A stretch of 64,000 nucleotides of DNA from Verrucomicrobiales bacterium (GTDB lineage Bacteria > Verrucomicrobiota > Verrucomicrobiia > Verrucomicrobiales > V1-33), in contig JAQGPJ010000067.1 of the NCBI GenBank assembly GCA_028293125.1, positions 49,248 through 113,247 of the forward strand. Reading direction: 5' to 3'. Both the position numbers and the translations under genes were made by a program. Below, piece after piece: positions 27,480-36,188 of the stretch (within the stretch, counting starts at the first letter, position 1; each line of letters begins with the position of its first letter). The notes below the pieces were generated by a model. It saw only the letters and a list, made by a program, of their open reading frames with translations, made no database searches and was not told the DNA's origin.

Positions 27480-27493
27480 TGTTATTGGTTATT
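27480..27493. repeat. Heptamer-repeat tract 5
   Basis: Two heptamers on the minus orientation (TGTTATT, GGTTATT), 22 bases after the binding-protein stop. This is the shortest of the five tracts. Confidence 0.55.
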
Positions 27494-27511
27494 GGTTTGG
27501 GATGCTTTGAG

Positions 27512-27916
27512 TCAGGATGGTTCCCGTGCGCGGGGAAATTCCGGCAAGGAACCCGTATCCGCCATCCAAGGCGGACGGTCCTCCACCCAAATGGCCGCTG
27601 CGGGGGAATACCAGTCCGATTGGTCTATCGAACAGGCAGTCACGTCGATGTGTTCCGCATCCTCCGTGTCCTCAATCAGCACCGGGGTGCCGCAGCACGG
27701 GGCGAACGACCGGACACTTCCCGCATGCCGGATCCGCTTCAGCTCTCCTGACAGCAATATGAAATGCTCCCTGCGGATGGAAACCCAAGCCACCATGGGG
27801 GCGGCGCTGGCCCGGCGGCAATCCGCGCAATGGCAGACGCTTCCCGGGGTTGGCGGCCCGCCCAGCCGGTAACGCAGCATGCCGCACAAACATCCTCCCT
27901 CAATGACTGTGGCCAT
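27512..27916 (-). CDS. GFA (CENP-V-like) family zinc protein
   Basis: A 134-residue protein from ATG at 27916 (MATVIEGGCLCG). It has the GFA zinc fold: GGCLCG, CHCADCRR and later APCCGTPV supply the cysteine ligands. The family was named for glutathione-dependent formaldehyde activation, but many members have no proven activity. It sits on the opposite strand within a set of ABC transporter genes, between the binding protein and the permease, which is unusual. Confidence 0.88.
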   Translation of the reverse strand: MATVIEGGCLCGMLRYRLGGPPTPGSVCHCADCRRASAAPMVAWVSIRREHFILLSGELKRIRHAGSVRSFAPCCGTPVLIEDTEDAEHIDVTACSIDQSDWYSPAAAIWVEDRPPWMADTGSLPEFPRAREPS

Positions 27917-28255
27917 GGTTTTGAGCCTTGCAGGAATCGCTGAAGAAATAAAGGCAGTTCCCCGGCGCTTCACGATCGGCGAAAGCCGCGCCGGTATTTG
28001 ATGGCTTGGCCCGAAAAGTGCCCCATGCAGCCGGAGCAATGAGATTTTTGCGCAATGGAATTTTTGCACAGCCATTGAGGGGGGTCTGCAAACCTTGTGG
28101 TGCCGGATTCTCGACAAACCTTGGAATGCGGCTACATACGGGCTGTGAGCGCCTTTCAAGTATCCGGAGACATCATCGGCGGACAGCCGGGAAAAGATTC
28201 AAGCTGCCCGGATGAACCAATCCAGTGCCGGCCAGTGGGGCGGGTCGCAGGCAGG
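27917..28255. other. Gene-free stretch between divergent genes
   Basis: About 340 bases between the GFA gene and the next plus-strand frame. It probably carries both promoters. I see no clear promoter, repeat or RNA signature in it. Confidence 0.5.
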
Positions 28256-28780
28256 ATGGGAATCCTGCTGGCTGTCGTGCTGACTTCGGCGGTGTCTCCT
28301 GCCTGCGGCAGCATTCCCCGGAAAAGCGATCCATTCACTCAGGCCGAGGCGGTTGATCCGGACCACCGGCTGGATTCCGCACCGATTGAGGACTGGATCC
28401 TGACTTTACCGGCATTTCGGTTTCATGAGGAAAGTGTGGAGCAATTTGCCACGAGGATTCACGGTGCCCGGAAGCTGCCGGAGAACATGGGTAAAGGTCC
28501 GGATTTTCTTTACTGCTGCGGAGATGGGACATGGGCACCAAAGGAATTCATCCTGAATCGGCCATCCCGCACACTGACGGTCCGGGTTCTGCCGACTTCC
28601 CTTCCGCCTCCCGAGGGCAATGGCTCCACCACGGTGATGAAACGGGTATCCGGTGGATGGACTGAAATGGCCCGATCCGGAGTGGGCAGTGATCCTGCGC
28701 CATCAGGGACAACTGGAAACAGCCATGAGGAGGCGGCCTCCACCCCGCTCATGGAGAGCCAGCCCGTCAGCTATCCATAA
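28256..28780 (+). CDS. Putative exported protein of unknown function
   Basis: A 174-residue product from ATG at 28256; the frame is open 53 codons upstream, but this start gives a signal peptide (MGILLAVVLTSAVSPACGS). The cysteine suggests a lipoprotein, although SPAC is not a canonical lipobox. The mature part has a compact region (DWILTLPAFRFHEESVEQFA, then FLYCCGDGTW) and a low-complexity tail. No family recognised. It ends 41 bases before the ABC permease gene and may be cotranscribed with it. Confidence 0.5.
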   Translation: MGILLAVVLTSAVSPACGSIPRKSDPFTQAEAVDPDHRLDSAPIEDWILTLPAFRFHEESVEQFATRIHGARKLPENMGKGPDFLYCCGDGTWAPKEFILNRPSRTLTVRVLPTSLPPPEGNGSTTVMKRVSGGWTEMARSGVGSDPAPSGTTGNSHEEAASTPLMESQPVSYP

Positions 28781-28821
28781 TCACTTCCTCCTCTGCTCCA
28801 CCCAGCCTGAGAGATCAATAT

Positions 28822-30516
28822 ATGCGCCGCCTTCCCTCCTATGCCTTCATGCTCCTCCTCCTGGCGGGGATGTGGGCGTTTTTTGTTTATCCGATCTGGA
28901 TCACGGTGCAGGAGGCGTTCCGAAAACCCGGCGGTGGCTGGACCATGGAGTTCGTCGGCCAGATCTTTGGCAATGCCCTTTACCGGGAGGGGCTGATCAA
29001 TTCCCTGAAAATGGCGGCGGGGAGCACGCTGGGCGCTTTGATTCTGGCGCTGCCGCTGGCGCTGCTCGGGGCACGGCACACGTTTCCCGGGAAAGGTCTG
29101 CTGAGCTCCCTGCTGCTGGTGCCGCTGATTCTGCCGCCTTTTGTGGGCACCATCGGGATCAAGGAAATCATGGGACAGCACGGGGCGCTGAATGCCCTGT
29201 TCTTCCCCAGCCTGACCGCCGCCGGCCATCCCCCCGACTGGCTGGGCACAGGGCGGCTGACGGGCGTGGTGCTGATGAACGCGCTGCACCTGTATCCGAT
29301 TCTTTATCTGAACATCACCGCCGCGCTGGCCAATTTGGATCCGGCCATGGACGAGGCGGCGGCCAATCTGGGGTGTCCGCCCTGGCGGAGGTTTTGGAAA
29401 ATCACGCTGCCGCTGGCCATGCCGGGCATTTTCGCCGGCACCTCCATCGTGTTCATCTGGGGCTTCACGGAACTGGGCGTGCCGCTGATGTTCGCCTACT
29501 CCCGCGTGACCTCGGTTCAGATCTTCGACGGCATCAAGGACATCGGAGGGAATCCCCTGCCCTACGCGCTGGTGGCCGTCATGCTGGCCGCCAGCGTGCT
29601 CATGTTCCTGCTGAGCAAGTTCCTTTTTGGGCGGTCGGACTTCGCGGGCAGTGGGCGGGCGGGCATGGCGTCCCAGACGCCGGCGCTGCGGGGTGGCAAG
29701 GGCTGGCTGGCCACCGGGGCTTTCAGTCTGGTCATCCTGCTGGCGGTGATGCCGCATCTGGGGGTCGTGCTGGCATCGGTGGCCACGGACTGGTATGATT
29801 CCGTGCTGCCGTCCGGATACACGCTGCAGCACTACCGCGATGCTCTCAGCCACGGACTGACCGTGCCCTCCATCATCAACAGCCTGAAATACGCCGGGCT
29901 GGCCACCCTGATTGACGTCGCCCTGGGCGTGACCATCGCGTGGATCACCGTGCGCACCAAACTGCCGGGCCGGAATCTGCTGGATGCCCTGGCCATGCTG
30001 CCCATCGCCGTGCCCGGTCTGGTGCTGGCATTCGGTTATCTGGCCATGACGCGGGAGGATCAGCCGTTCGATTTCCTCATCGGTGACAACGGGGATCCCT
30101 ACTGGATCATCGTGGTCGCCTACGCCATGCGCCGTCTGCTCTACGTGGTGCGCAGCGCCAGTGCCGGCCTGCAGCAAACCAGCGTCAGTCTGGAGGAGGC
30201 GGCGCGGAATCTCGGGGCCTCCCCTTTCCGCACGCTGCGGCGCATCACCCTGCCCCTCATCGGGGCCAATCTGCTCGCCGGGGCGCTGCTGGCCTTCGCC
30301 TTCGGCATGCTGGAGGTCTCCGACAGCCTGATCCTGGCGCAGAAGGGCGAGCATTACCCCATCACCAAGGCCATCTACAACCTCAACGCCGCCCTCGGCA
30401 ACGGCGAGGCCCTGGCCTCCGCGCTGGGCGTCTGGGCCATGGTGTTCCTGACCATCACCCTCATCGGCACCGGCATGCTGCTGGGGAAAAAAATGGGAGC
30501 GATGTTCCGCGCCTGA
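28822..30516 (+). CDS. Two-domain ABC transporter permease, iron(III) type
   Basis: A 564-residue inner-membrane protein with two BPD-transporter modules in one chain, as in FbpB-type permeases. Each half has about six membrane segments and an EAA loop that contacts the ATPase: DEAAANLGCPPWRRFWKITL in the first half and EEAARNLGASPFRTLRRITL in the second. It completes the transporter started by the ATPase and binding protein upstream, from which it is separated by an opposite-strand GFA gene and an unknown gene. Confidence 0.93.
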   Translation: MRRLPSYAFMLLLLAGMWAFFVYPIWITVQEAFRKPGGGWTMEFVGQIFGNALYREGLINSLKMAAGSTLGALILALPLALLGARHTFPGKGLLSSLLLVPLILPPFVGTIGIKEIMGQHGALNALFFPSLTAAGHPPDWLGTGRLTGVVLMNALHLYPILYLNITAALANLDPAMDEAAANLGCPPWRRFWKITLPLAMPGIFAGTSIVFIWGFTELGVPLMFAYSRVTSVQIFDGIKDIGGNPLPYALVAVMLAASVLMFLLSKFLFGRSDFAGSGRAGMASQTPALRGGKGWLATGAFSLVILLAVMPHLGVVLASVATDWYDSVLPSGYTLQHYRDALSHGLTVPSIINSLKYAGLATLIDVALGVTIAWITVRTKLPGRNLLDALAMLPIAVPGLVLAFGYLAMTREDQPFDFLIGDNGDPYWIIVVAYAMRRLLYVVRSASAGLQQTSVSLEEAARNLGASPFRTLRRITLPLIGANLLAGALLAFAFGMLEVSDSLILAQKGEHYPITKAIYNLNAALGNGEALASALGVWAMVFLTITLIGTGMLLGKKMGAMFRA

Positions 30517-30551
30517 CAGTTTTTGGGTTTTTCCGGGTTATATCCCCCTTC

Positions 30552-31513
30552 ATGCTCCGGCGCTCCCCTCTCTCTCTCTGCTGCTCTTTCTTTCACCCCT
30601 GCTGCTGTCCGCCTCCCGCGGCCTCTCCCATGAGGCGGAGGGGAAAGAGGACGGCGGCTTTGTTTTCATCGACAACGGGGAGATCCGGCTGGGCGTGCGC
30701 ACCACCTCCGGGGCCGGCATCGGCTGGTTCTCCATCGGCGCGGAGGGCAAAAACCTGCTCGACCACTGGGACCATGGGCGGTTGATCCAGCAGTCCTACT
30801 ATGGGAAACACGACGGCACGCGTTGGATGGACCAGCCGTGGACGTGGAATCCCGTGCAGGGCGGCGACTTCAAGGGAGGACCGGCCAAAGTGCTTGAGTT
30901 GAAAGCGGAAAAAACCTCCCTGTATGCCAAAACCATGGCCCGCCACTGGTCCGGCTGCATGGATCTGCCGGAGGGCATCTTTGAAGAGTGGATTTCGCTC
31001 GAAGGCAGGCTGGCCAAAATCAAATTCCGCTTCACCTACTCCGGCACCGAAACCCATCCGGAGCAGAGCCAGGAGATTCCCGCCGTTTTCACCGAGCCCC
31101 ACCTGACCACTCTGGTGATCTATGACGGGGAAAAGCCGTGGACCGGTGGCGCCTTGTCCCGGTCCCAGCCCGGCTGGCCCAACGAAAGCCGCAAACCCAC
31201 GGAGAAATGGGCCGCCTGGGTCGGCTCCGACGACCGCGGCATCGGCATCCATGTGCCATCCATGGAAAACCTGACCTGCTACCGCTTCGGCAAGAACCCC
31301 GATGCCAAAGGCGCCTGCTCGTACTGCGCGCCGTTGATCCGCTTCGCCATCACACCCGGCAAAGTGTTTGAATACGACGCCTGGGTCACGGCGGGCTCCG
31401 TGGATGAAATCCGCACCGCCTTCGCCAAACTCCAGCCGCTGCCGCCGGCACCGACGGAAAAACCCGCTGCGCCGCCGGCACCGGCACCGCCTTCCTCCGC
31501 AGCGGCCAAATAA
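30552..31513 (+). CDS. Secreted beta-rich unknown, start codon out of frame by a CT repeat
   Basis: The coding frame covers about 310 codons and ends at 31513, but has no ATG near its signal sequence (LLLFLSPLLLSASRGLS). The only nearby ATG, at 30552, encodes MLRRSPLSL and then runs out of frame in a six-unit CT run at 30568-30579. With one CT unit fewer, it would read straight into the hydrophobic core and give a textbook signal peptide. An in-frame GTG at 30695 would lack any signal peptide. The mature part has IGWFSIGAEGKNLL, QQSYYGKHDGTRW and PWTWNPVQGG, typical of an unnamed beta-rich exported family, possibly glycan-active. The tail is Pro/Ala-rich. A phase-variable switch, a recent frameshift or a sequencing error are all possible. 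Confidence 0.7.
30568..30579 (+). repeat. Six-unit CT dinucleotide run at the start of a secreted protein gene
   Basis: Six consecutive CT units lie 16 bases after the only plausible ATG. Loss of one unit (or gain of two) aligns that ATG with the long downstream frame. Confidence 0.85.
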
Positions 31514-31612
31514 CCGCCCTGCTCCAAGGCAGCCAAGGTTTCCGGAAGCGCTGTTTACATCCGCGCCCGGGCCTGTCACCATTTGCGGTTATTCACGCCC
31601 GCTTTTTCCGTT

Positions 31613-32347
31613 ATGAAAACGCTACTGCTGCTGGTCCTGGGATTGACGGTGCTGGCCCTGACGGGGCATGGCGTGGCGGTCGAATTCAGCACCGTCGAGT
31701 CCGACGGCCAGCGGTTCACCGTCTGCCGGGTCAATGTCCGCAAGGAGAAACTGGAGCTGTTCCACCGGGATGAGAATGGCCAGCCTTTCAAAAAGTTCGA
31801 CCGGCTCGCTCCATGGGTGGAGTCAAAGGGACGGAAGCTGGTGTTCGCCATGAATGCCGGGATGTTTCACAGCGATTCCACGGCGGTCGGCCTCTTTGTG
31901 AGCAATGGCAGGCAGGTGTCGCCGCTCAACACCGCCGAGGGCAAAGGTAATTTCTTCCTCAAGCCCAACGGCGTTTTTGCGGTCACGGAAGCCGGTGCCT
32001 GTCTGGTGGAATCCTCCAAATACCCGGAAATCAAGAGCCGGGTGCTGCTCGCCACCCAGTCCGGCCCCCTGCTGGTGCAGGGCGGCAAACTGCATCCCGC
32101 TTTCAACGCCGGCGCGCCGTCACGCCTGCTCCGCAACGGCGTCGGTGTGCCCTCGCCGGATATTGCCCTGTTTGTGATCTCCGACACCGGGGTGAACTTC
32201 CATACCTTCGCCACTCTGTTCCGGGACAAGCTCCACTGCCCGGACGCCCTGTTTCTTGACGGCAATATCTCCAGTCTTTACGCCCCGGCGCTCAAGCGCA
32301 GCGATTCACGCCCGGAGCTCGGTCCCTTCATCGCAGTGACGGAATGA
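31613..32347 (+). CDS. Phosphodiester glycosidase-like (DUF2233/NAGPA) exported protein
   Basis: A 244-residue protein from ATG at 31613 (MKTLLLLVLGLTVLALTGHG, a signal peptide). The body has the DUF2233 pattern: VFAMNAGMFHSDSTAVGLFV, FFLKPNGVFAV, ATQSGPLLVQGG, RNGVGV and DALFLDGNISSLYAP. The related mammalian uncovering enzyme (NAGPA) cleaves GlcNAc from a phosphodiester; bacterial members are thought to act on sugar phosphodiesters in the envelope, but the substrate here is unknown. It ends near a strong convergent terminator. Confidence 0.88.
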   Translation: MKTLLLLVLGLTVLALTGHGVAVEFSTVESDGQRFTVCRVNVRKEKLELFHRDENGQPFKKFDRLAPWVESKGRKLVFAMNAGMFHSDSTAVGLFVSNGRQVSPLNTAEGKGNFFLKPNGVFAVTEAGACLVESSKYPEIKSRVLLATQSGPLLVQGGKLHPAFNAGAPSRLLRNGVGVPSPDIALFVISDTGVNFHTFATLFRDKLHCPDALFLDGNISSLYAPALKRSDSRPELGPFIAVTE

Positions 32348-32422
32348 TGCCGGAATCCACCTTGTTCTGATATTCCTTCACTGACAAACATGGGCCGGCC
32401 CAAGCCGGGTGCATCTCCAACA

Positions 32423-32461
32423 CAAAAGCCCGCCCTGGTCATAGACCAAAGCGGGCTTTTG
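32423..32461. terminator. Bidirectional terminator
   Basis: CAAAAGCCCGC (32423-32433) pairs with GCGGGCTTTTG (32451-32461); the U-rich side is present on both strands. It separates the convergent DUF2233 gene and the Gln/Arg-rich gene. Confidence 0.88.
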
Positions 32462-32482
32462 CTTTAAATCGGGACGGCTGGA

Positions 32483-33523
32483 TCAGCTGAGCTGAAAATC
32501 CTGGGAGGAGGGGCGCTCCCCGGAGGATTCATCAGCGTCCGTGCCGGCGGATTCCTGGGATTCGGTCGGGGCGGATTCCGCACCCTCCTTCACCGGGGGT
32601 TCAGACTCAGGCGCTTCGGACTCCTGCCCCGCGGCCCCGGATTCGGGTGCGGCGAGCAGTTCAGCGCTGTCTTCCTGAGAGGAGTTCTGAGTGGACTGCT
32701 GGGAGTGGGGCTGGCGCTCACGCTCACGCTGCTGCTCCTGCGGTCTCTGCTGCTGGGGAGCGGGGGCGGGGGGAAGCGCCGGACGGCGGACACGCAGTTC
32801 CTCCTGCAGGAAAATCTCGGCCAGCCGGAAGCTGCGGCGGGACAGTTCACGGGCTTCGTTGTCCGGGAACAGCTCCACCCCTTCCTCACCGACTTCAGCC
32901 AGGAAAATATCCCACGCCTTGCTGCACAGATCATCGATCGGCAGGCGGGCACGGTCCTCGTTTTCACGCCGCTGCTGTTCAGTCTGACGGCGGCGCTGCT
33001 CATCCTCGCGGCGCAGGCGCTCCTGCTCGCGCCGCTGTTGTTCAGCCTCGCGGCGCGCCTGTTCCTGCTCACGGCGCTGCTGCGCCGCCAGTTGCTGGGC
33101 CTGGGGATCGCGCTGGGGGCGCTGGTCGTTGCGGGGAGGGCGCTGCTGCTGTTGTTGCTGCTGGTCACGGGGCGGGCGCTGGCCATCCTGGCCACCGGCA
33201 CCGGGAGCAGCGGCAGGGGCTTCGGCTGCGCCTCCGTTGCTGGCGGCATTCGGGTTTTCAGCCACCGGAGCGGCGGCTGCGGACGTTTCCGAAGCCTCGG
33301 CGGGGGGGGCTTCGGCAGTGGGTGTCTCGGCGGGCGGGCGGGGTCTGTTCTCCTCCTGTTCGGCCATCACCGCTTCGGCGATATCCTGGACGACTTCGGG
33401 GGAAAGGTGACCTGAGGGGGCATTGGATGTTTCCATAACTTCGGGCGCCGGGGCCGGGCCGGAACGCGGGCCGGAAGGGCCGCGGGGACGGCGGGGACGC
33501 GGGCGGTTAAATTTCTTTTCCAT
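32483..33523 (-). CDS. Low-complexity Arg/Gln/Glu-rich protein of unknown function
   Basis: A 346-residue protein from ATG at 33523 (MEKKFNRPRPRRPRGPSGPR); the frame continues 28 codons upstream without features. The N-terminus is Arg/Pro-rich. An Ala/Pro/Glu stretch, a poly-Gln run, and a long QRRE-type charged helix at about residues 140-190 follow. The only ordered-looking part is a short segment (IDDLCSKAWDIFLAEVGEEG to FLQEELRVR). The C-terminus is acidic and Ser-rich. The layout suggests a disordered RNA- or protein-binding scaffold; function unknown. It lies downstream of the SGNH gene on the same strand. Confidence 0.7.
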   Translation of the reverse strand: MEKKFNRPRPRRPRGPSGPRSGPAPAPEVMETSNAPSGHLSPEVVQDIAEAVMAEQEENRPRPPAETPTAEAPPAEASETSAAAAPVAENPNAASNGGAAEAPAAAPGAGGQDGQRPPRDQQQQQQQRPPRNDQRPQRDPQAQQLAAQQRREQEQARREAEQQRREQERLRREDEQRRRQTEQQRRENEDRARLPIDDLCSKAWDIFLAEVGEEGVELFPDNEARELSRRSFRLAEIFLQEELRVRRPALPPAPAPQQQRPQEQQRERERQPHSQQSTQNSSQEDSAELLAAPESGAAGQESEAPESEPPVKEGAESAPTESQESAGTDADESSGERPSSQDFQLS

Positions 33524-33622
33524 GTGGTTTACTTTCGAGGGGTTCGCATGAATGCCGGATAACGCGTGCCGCGTCCAGGATTTATTGCGGGTGAAATTCC
33601 ATTGCAAAATGGTCAGGACCTT

Positions 33623-35974
33623 TCAGAAGATACGCAGCGACCACCACGGGGAGGGCCGGCGCGACAACTCCAGCACCGTCAGACTGCGGACATCAAACAC
33701 GGAAAAATCACTGGCGGCCACCGCGCTGGACCAGGCCAGGCTCAGACCGCCGGCGGGATCCTGCACATTGAGGCGGACGTTGAATCCGAGGGTATTTTGG
33801 CCATAACCGTCCAGATCCCACTCATGCAGGGCCAGATTGGAGCGCATGACGGCCACCAGAATCCGCCGACTGCCGTCCGGCCGCGTCTGCACACTGGAGC
33901 GGAAGCTGCCCGGCCTGTAATTGAAATTGTATCCATTTCCAAAGACAGCAGGCCGCACCGGACGGATCGGCACCTCCCCATCCTCCCAGGGCACATCGGC
34001 GGTCAGGCGGTCCACAAACCCCGCAGTGCCGTTCTCCCCGCTTTTCCGCCCGTCCATCTGCACCTCCACCGTTCCCCAGGGCCGGTTGTCCTGACGGGGC
34101 GGCATGACGGACGATGGGACCTCAATGTAAAACCAGATGCCGGTGGTGTCCGCCTGGGTGGTCAGCCAGGCCCCCGCCGCCTCCGGATCGTTATCGGGAG
34201 CCGGGGCCGACCATTTATCCAGCGGGACCATGGGCAGTTTCTGCTCCAGCCCCGCGTAACGGATCCCCTCCACCCGGTGCTCGAACCGGACCGTCAGGCC
34301 GCCGAGGTCCATGGAAATGGCCACGGTCTCCAGAAACCGGACCTTTTTTTCAGAGTCGGGCATGACCAGCCGCATGGGAATGGTCATGTTTTTGCCCGGC
34401 TCCAGACTGACCTGCACCTGCGACTCATGCTCCATCCAGAGCACTTTGGCGGTGCCATTCACAGGGGCGTCTCCGGTATTGGTGAGGATGCCGCTGATCG
34501 ACACTTCCCCGGTTGCCTTGTCCATGCGGCCCTCGGGCCATGTAAGGGTGAGTGGCTGCTCCCGGATTTTCAGATCCACCAGCTGCTGGGTGTCACTGTC
34601 CGAAAGCAGCAGAGAGCCCCGCGTGAAGGACCCGTTGCTGCCGGAACGGGCATTCGCCACGCGCACCATGGGGATTTTCACCCGCTTGGCCTTCTGAGGC
34701 TCAAGGTCGAAATAAAAGTCCGAAGGACCGGATTTCACCCGCCAGCCCGGGAGGGACAGGAGGCTGGCCACGGCGGCGCGGCGCCCGTCTGTGGGATTCA
34801 TCAGGCGCACCTCCAGTTCAGCTTCAGTGCCGTCGGTTTTGCCGCCCTTGGCCATGTCCAGGGTGGCAGTCACCTCAACCGGTCCGCGGAGGGTTTGCCG
34901 GCCCAGCAGCTCCTGGGCGGCCAGATCCCCCATCCGCAGAGTGGCGGCGCTGTTGGGATGCAGGGTTTCAGCAGGCCCGGCGCTGTAAACAAACTGCCGC
35001 TGCACCAGCCCGAAGGCGGCGGAAAAGGCCCCGTCCGCCGTGAGGCGGAACAAATCGGAGGGAGCCCAGACATTGGCGGCTCCCAGATCCACGCAGAACA
35101 CCCCGGCGGCCTCCGCCACCTCGCGCGCCACCGCCGCATAAGGCCGCGCCCGGCCCAGGGATTCCCGGGGATTCGCGGGATCGCAGCTCACCGGCGGAGT
35201 GGCGAGCAGCACATCCGCCCCCCGCGCCAGGCATATCTTCACCGCCTGCTCCAAAAAGGTGCGGTAACCCGACAGGGGATTGCCGGCAATTGCGTCATTC
35301 ATGCCGTAGCAGATGGTCACCAGATCCGGTCCCGCAGCCGGAGCCGCGGGAAAGGCATCCGTGGCCAGGGTCTCCAGAACCTGCGGTGCCTGGGCTCCGT
35401 CCCGTGCGAAGTTGTAAATCCAGATGGCGGCTCCCTCCTCGGGCTGCTGGTCAGCCGGCAAACCGCGCCGCACCAGTTCCCCGACCTTCATGGCCACCGG
35501 GTTGGACGAGCCCGAGTCGGCATGAAATCGGAAAGTGTCCGGAGCCTCCGGCGGCGTGCCCTTCCGGGATCTCTCCCAGGCGGCCACGGAATTCTGGTAG
35601 TGCGTCCACTCCGACCCGGCCTTCCGGCGGCTGGCGGTGATTTCCGGGCTGGGCTCCACGTCGAACACTGTGTCATGATAGGAAAAATAACCGCTCAGCC
35701 GGCTCAGCAGCCGTCCTTCCCAAGCCATGCCGGAATCGTAGCGCGGCACCCCTTCAGGCTGATAAAAAGTGCTGATGCTGTCCCCCGTCACCACCACCCG
35801 CACAGGCTCCCGGCGCTGGAGTTTCGCATAGGTGCGCGGCAGGTATTTTTTCAGCCGGGCTGTCTGCTCCGGCGTCAGATGGTCCTGGGCCTTCACCATC
35901 GGCAGGCCACCCAGCCAGACAGCGGCGAGGGCGAAAACGGAAATCAGGGAACAGCGGAGGCGGGGACAGGACAT
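33623..35974 (-). CDS. Large secreted SGNH/GDSL hydrolase with C-terminal beta-rich region
   Basis: A 783-residue exported protein with a signal peptide (LISVFALAAVWLGGLPMVKAQ). The first 370 or so residues form an SGNH domain: block I VVVTGDSISTFYQ with the serine, block III VTICYGMNDAI with GxND, and a late AETLHPNSAA with the histidine. The rest, about 400 residues, is beta-sandwich-like with no catalytic motif, perhaps carbohydrate binding. Substrates of such fused hydrolases are typically acetylated plant or algal glycans; that is family knowledge, not shown here. The Gln/Arg-rich gene is downstream on the same strand. Confidence 0.85.
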   Translation of the reverse strand: MSCPRLRCSLISVFALAAVWLGGLPMVKAQDHLTPEQTARLKKYLPRTYAKLQRREPVRVVVTGDSISTFYQPEGVPRYDSGMAWEGRLLSRLSGYFSYHDTVFDVEPSPEITASRRKAGSEWTHYQNSVAAWERSRKGTPPEAPDTFRFHADSGSSNPVAMKVGELVRRGLPADQQPEEGAAIWIYNFARDGAQAPQVLETLATDAFPAAPAAGPDLVTICYGMNDAIAGNPLSGYRTFLEQAVKICLARGADVLLATPPVSCDPANPRESLGRARPYAAVAREVAEAAGVFCVDLGAANVWAPSDLFRLTADGAFSAAFGLVQRQFVYSAGPAETLHPNSAATLRMGDLAAQELLGRQTLRGPVEVTATLDMAKGGKTDGTEAELEVRLMNPTDGRRAAVASLLSLPGWRVKSGPSDFYFDLEPQKAKRVKIPMVRVANARSGSNGSFTRGSLLLSDSDTQQLVDLKIREQPLTLTWPEGRMDKATGEVSISGILTNTGDAPVNGTAKVLWMEHESQVQVSLEPGKNMTIPMRLVMPDSEKKVRFLETVAISMDLGGLTVRFEHRVEGIRYAGLEQKLPMVPLDKWSAPAPDNDPEAAGAWLTTQADTTGIWFYIEVPSSVMPPRQDNRPWGTVEVQMDGRKSGENGTAGFVDRLTADVPWEDGEVPIRPVRPAVFGNGYNFNYRPGSFRSSVQTRPDGSRRILVAVMRSNLALHEWDLDGYGQNTLGFNVRLNVQDPAGGLSLAWSSAVAASDFSVFDVRSLTVLELSRRPSPWWSLRIF

Positions 35975-36188
35975 CGCGGGAGACAGGGAAAAAATGCCCC
36001 GCCGCCTGGCTCAGGCGAAAGGGAATTCAGAATTTCATCTCCTTTTCCCTATCCCGGACAGCGAGGCAAGCGCAGGCCTGCGCCGCCGCCGGGCGGGCAG
36101 CACCCCGAATCCTGTTGCCAGGAGGGCCGCCGCCATCGTAAGAAAACCCCTGTTACTGAACCGCGGCTGGTGTCCGGCTCTTTTTCCC
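35975..36188. other. Divergent intergenic region
   Basis: About 214 bases between the minus-strand SGNH gene and a plus-strand membrane protein gene. It probably carries both promoters; I see no convincing hexamer pair or repeat. Confidence 0.5.

Noticed and set aside
15487..27493. Heptamer tracts as a CRISPR array
   Set aside because: Units are 7 bases, contiguous without spacers, and no cas gene is nearby.
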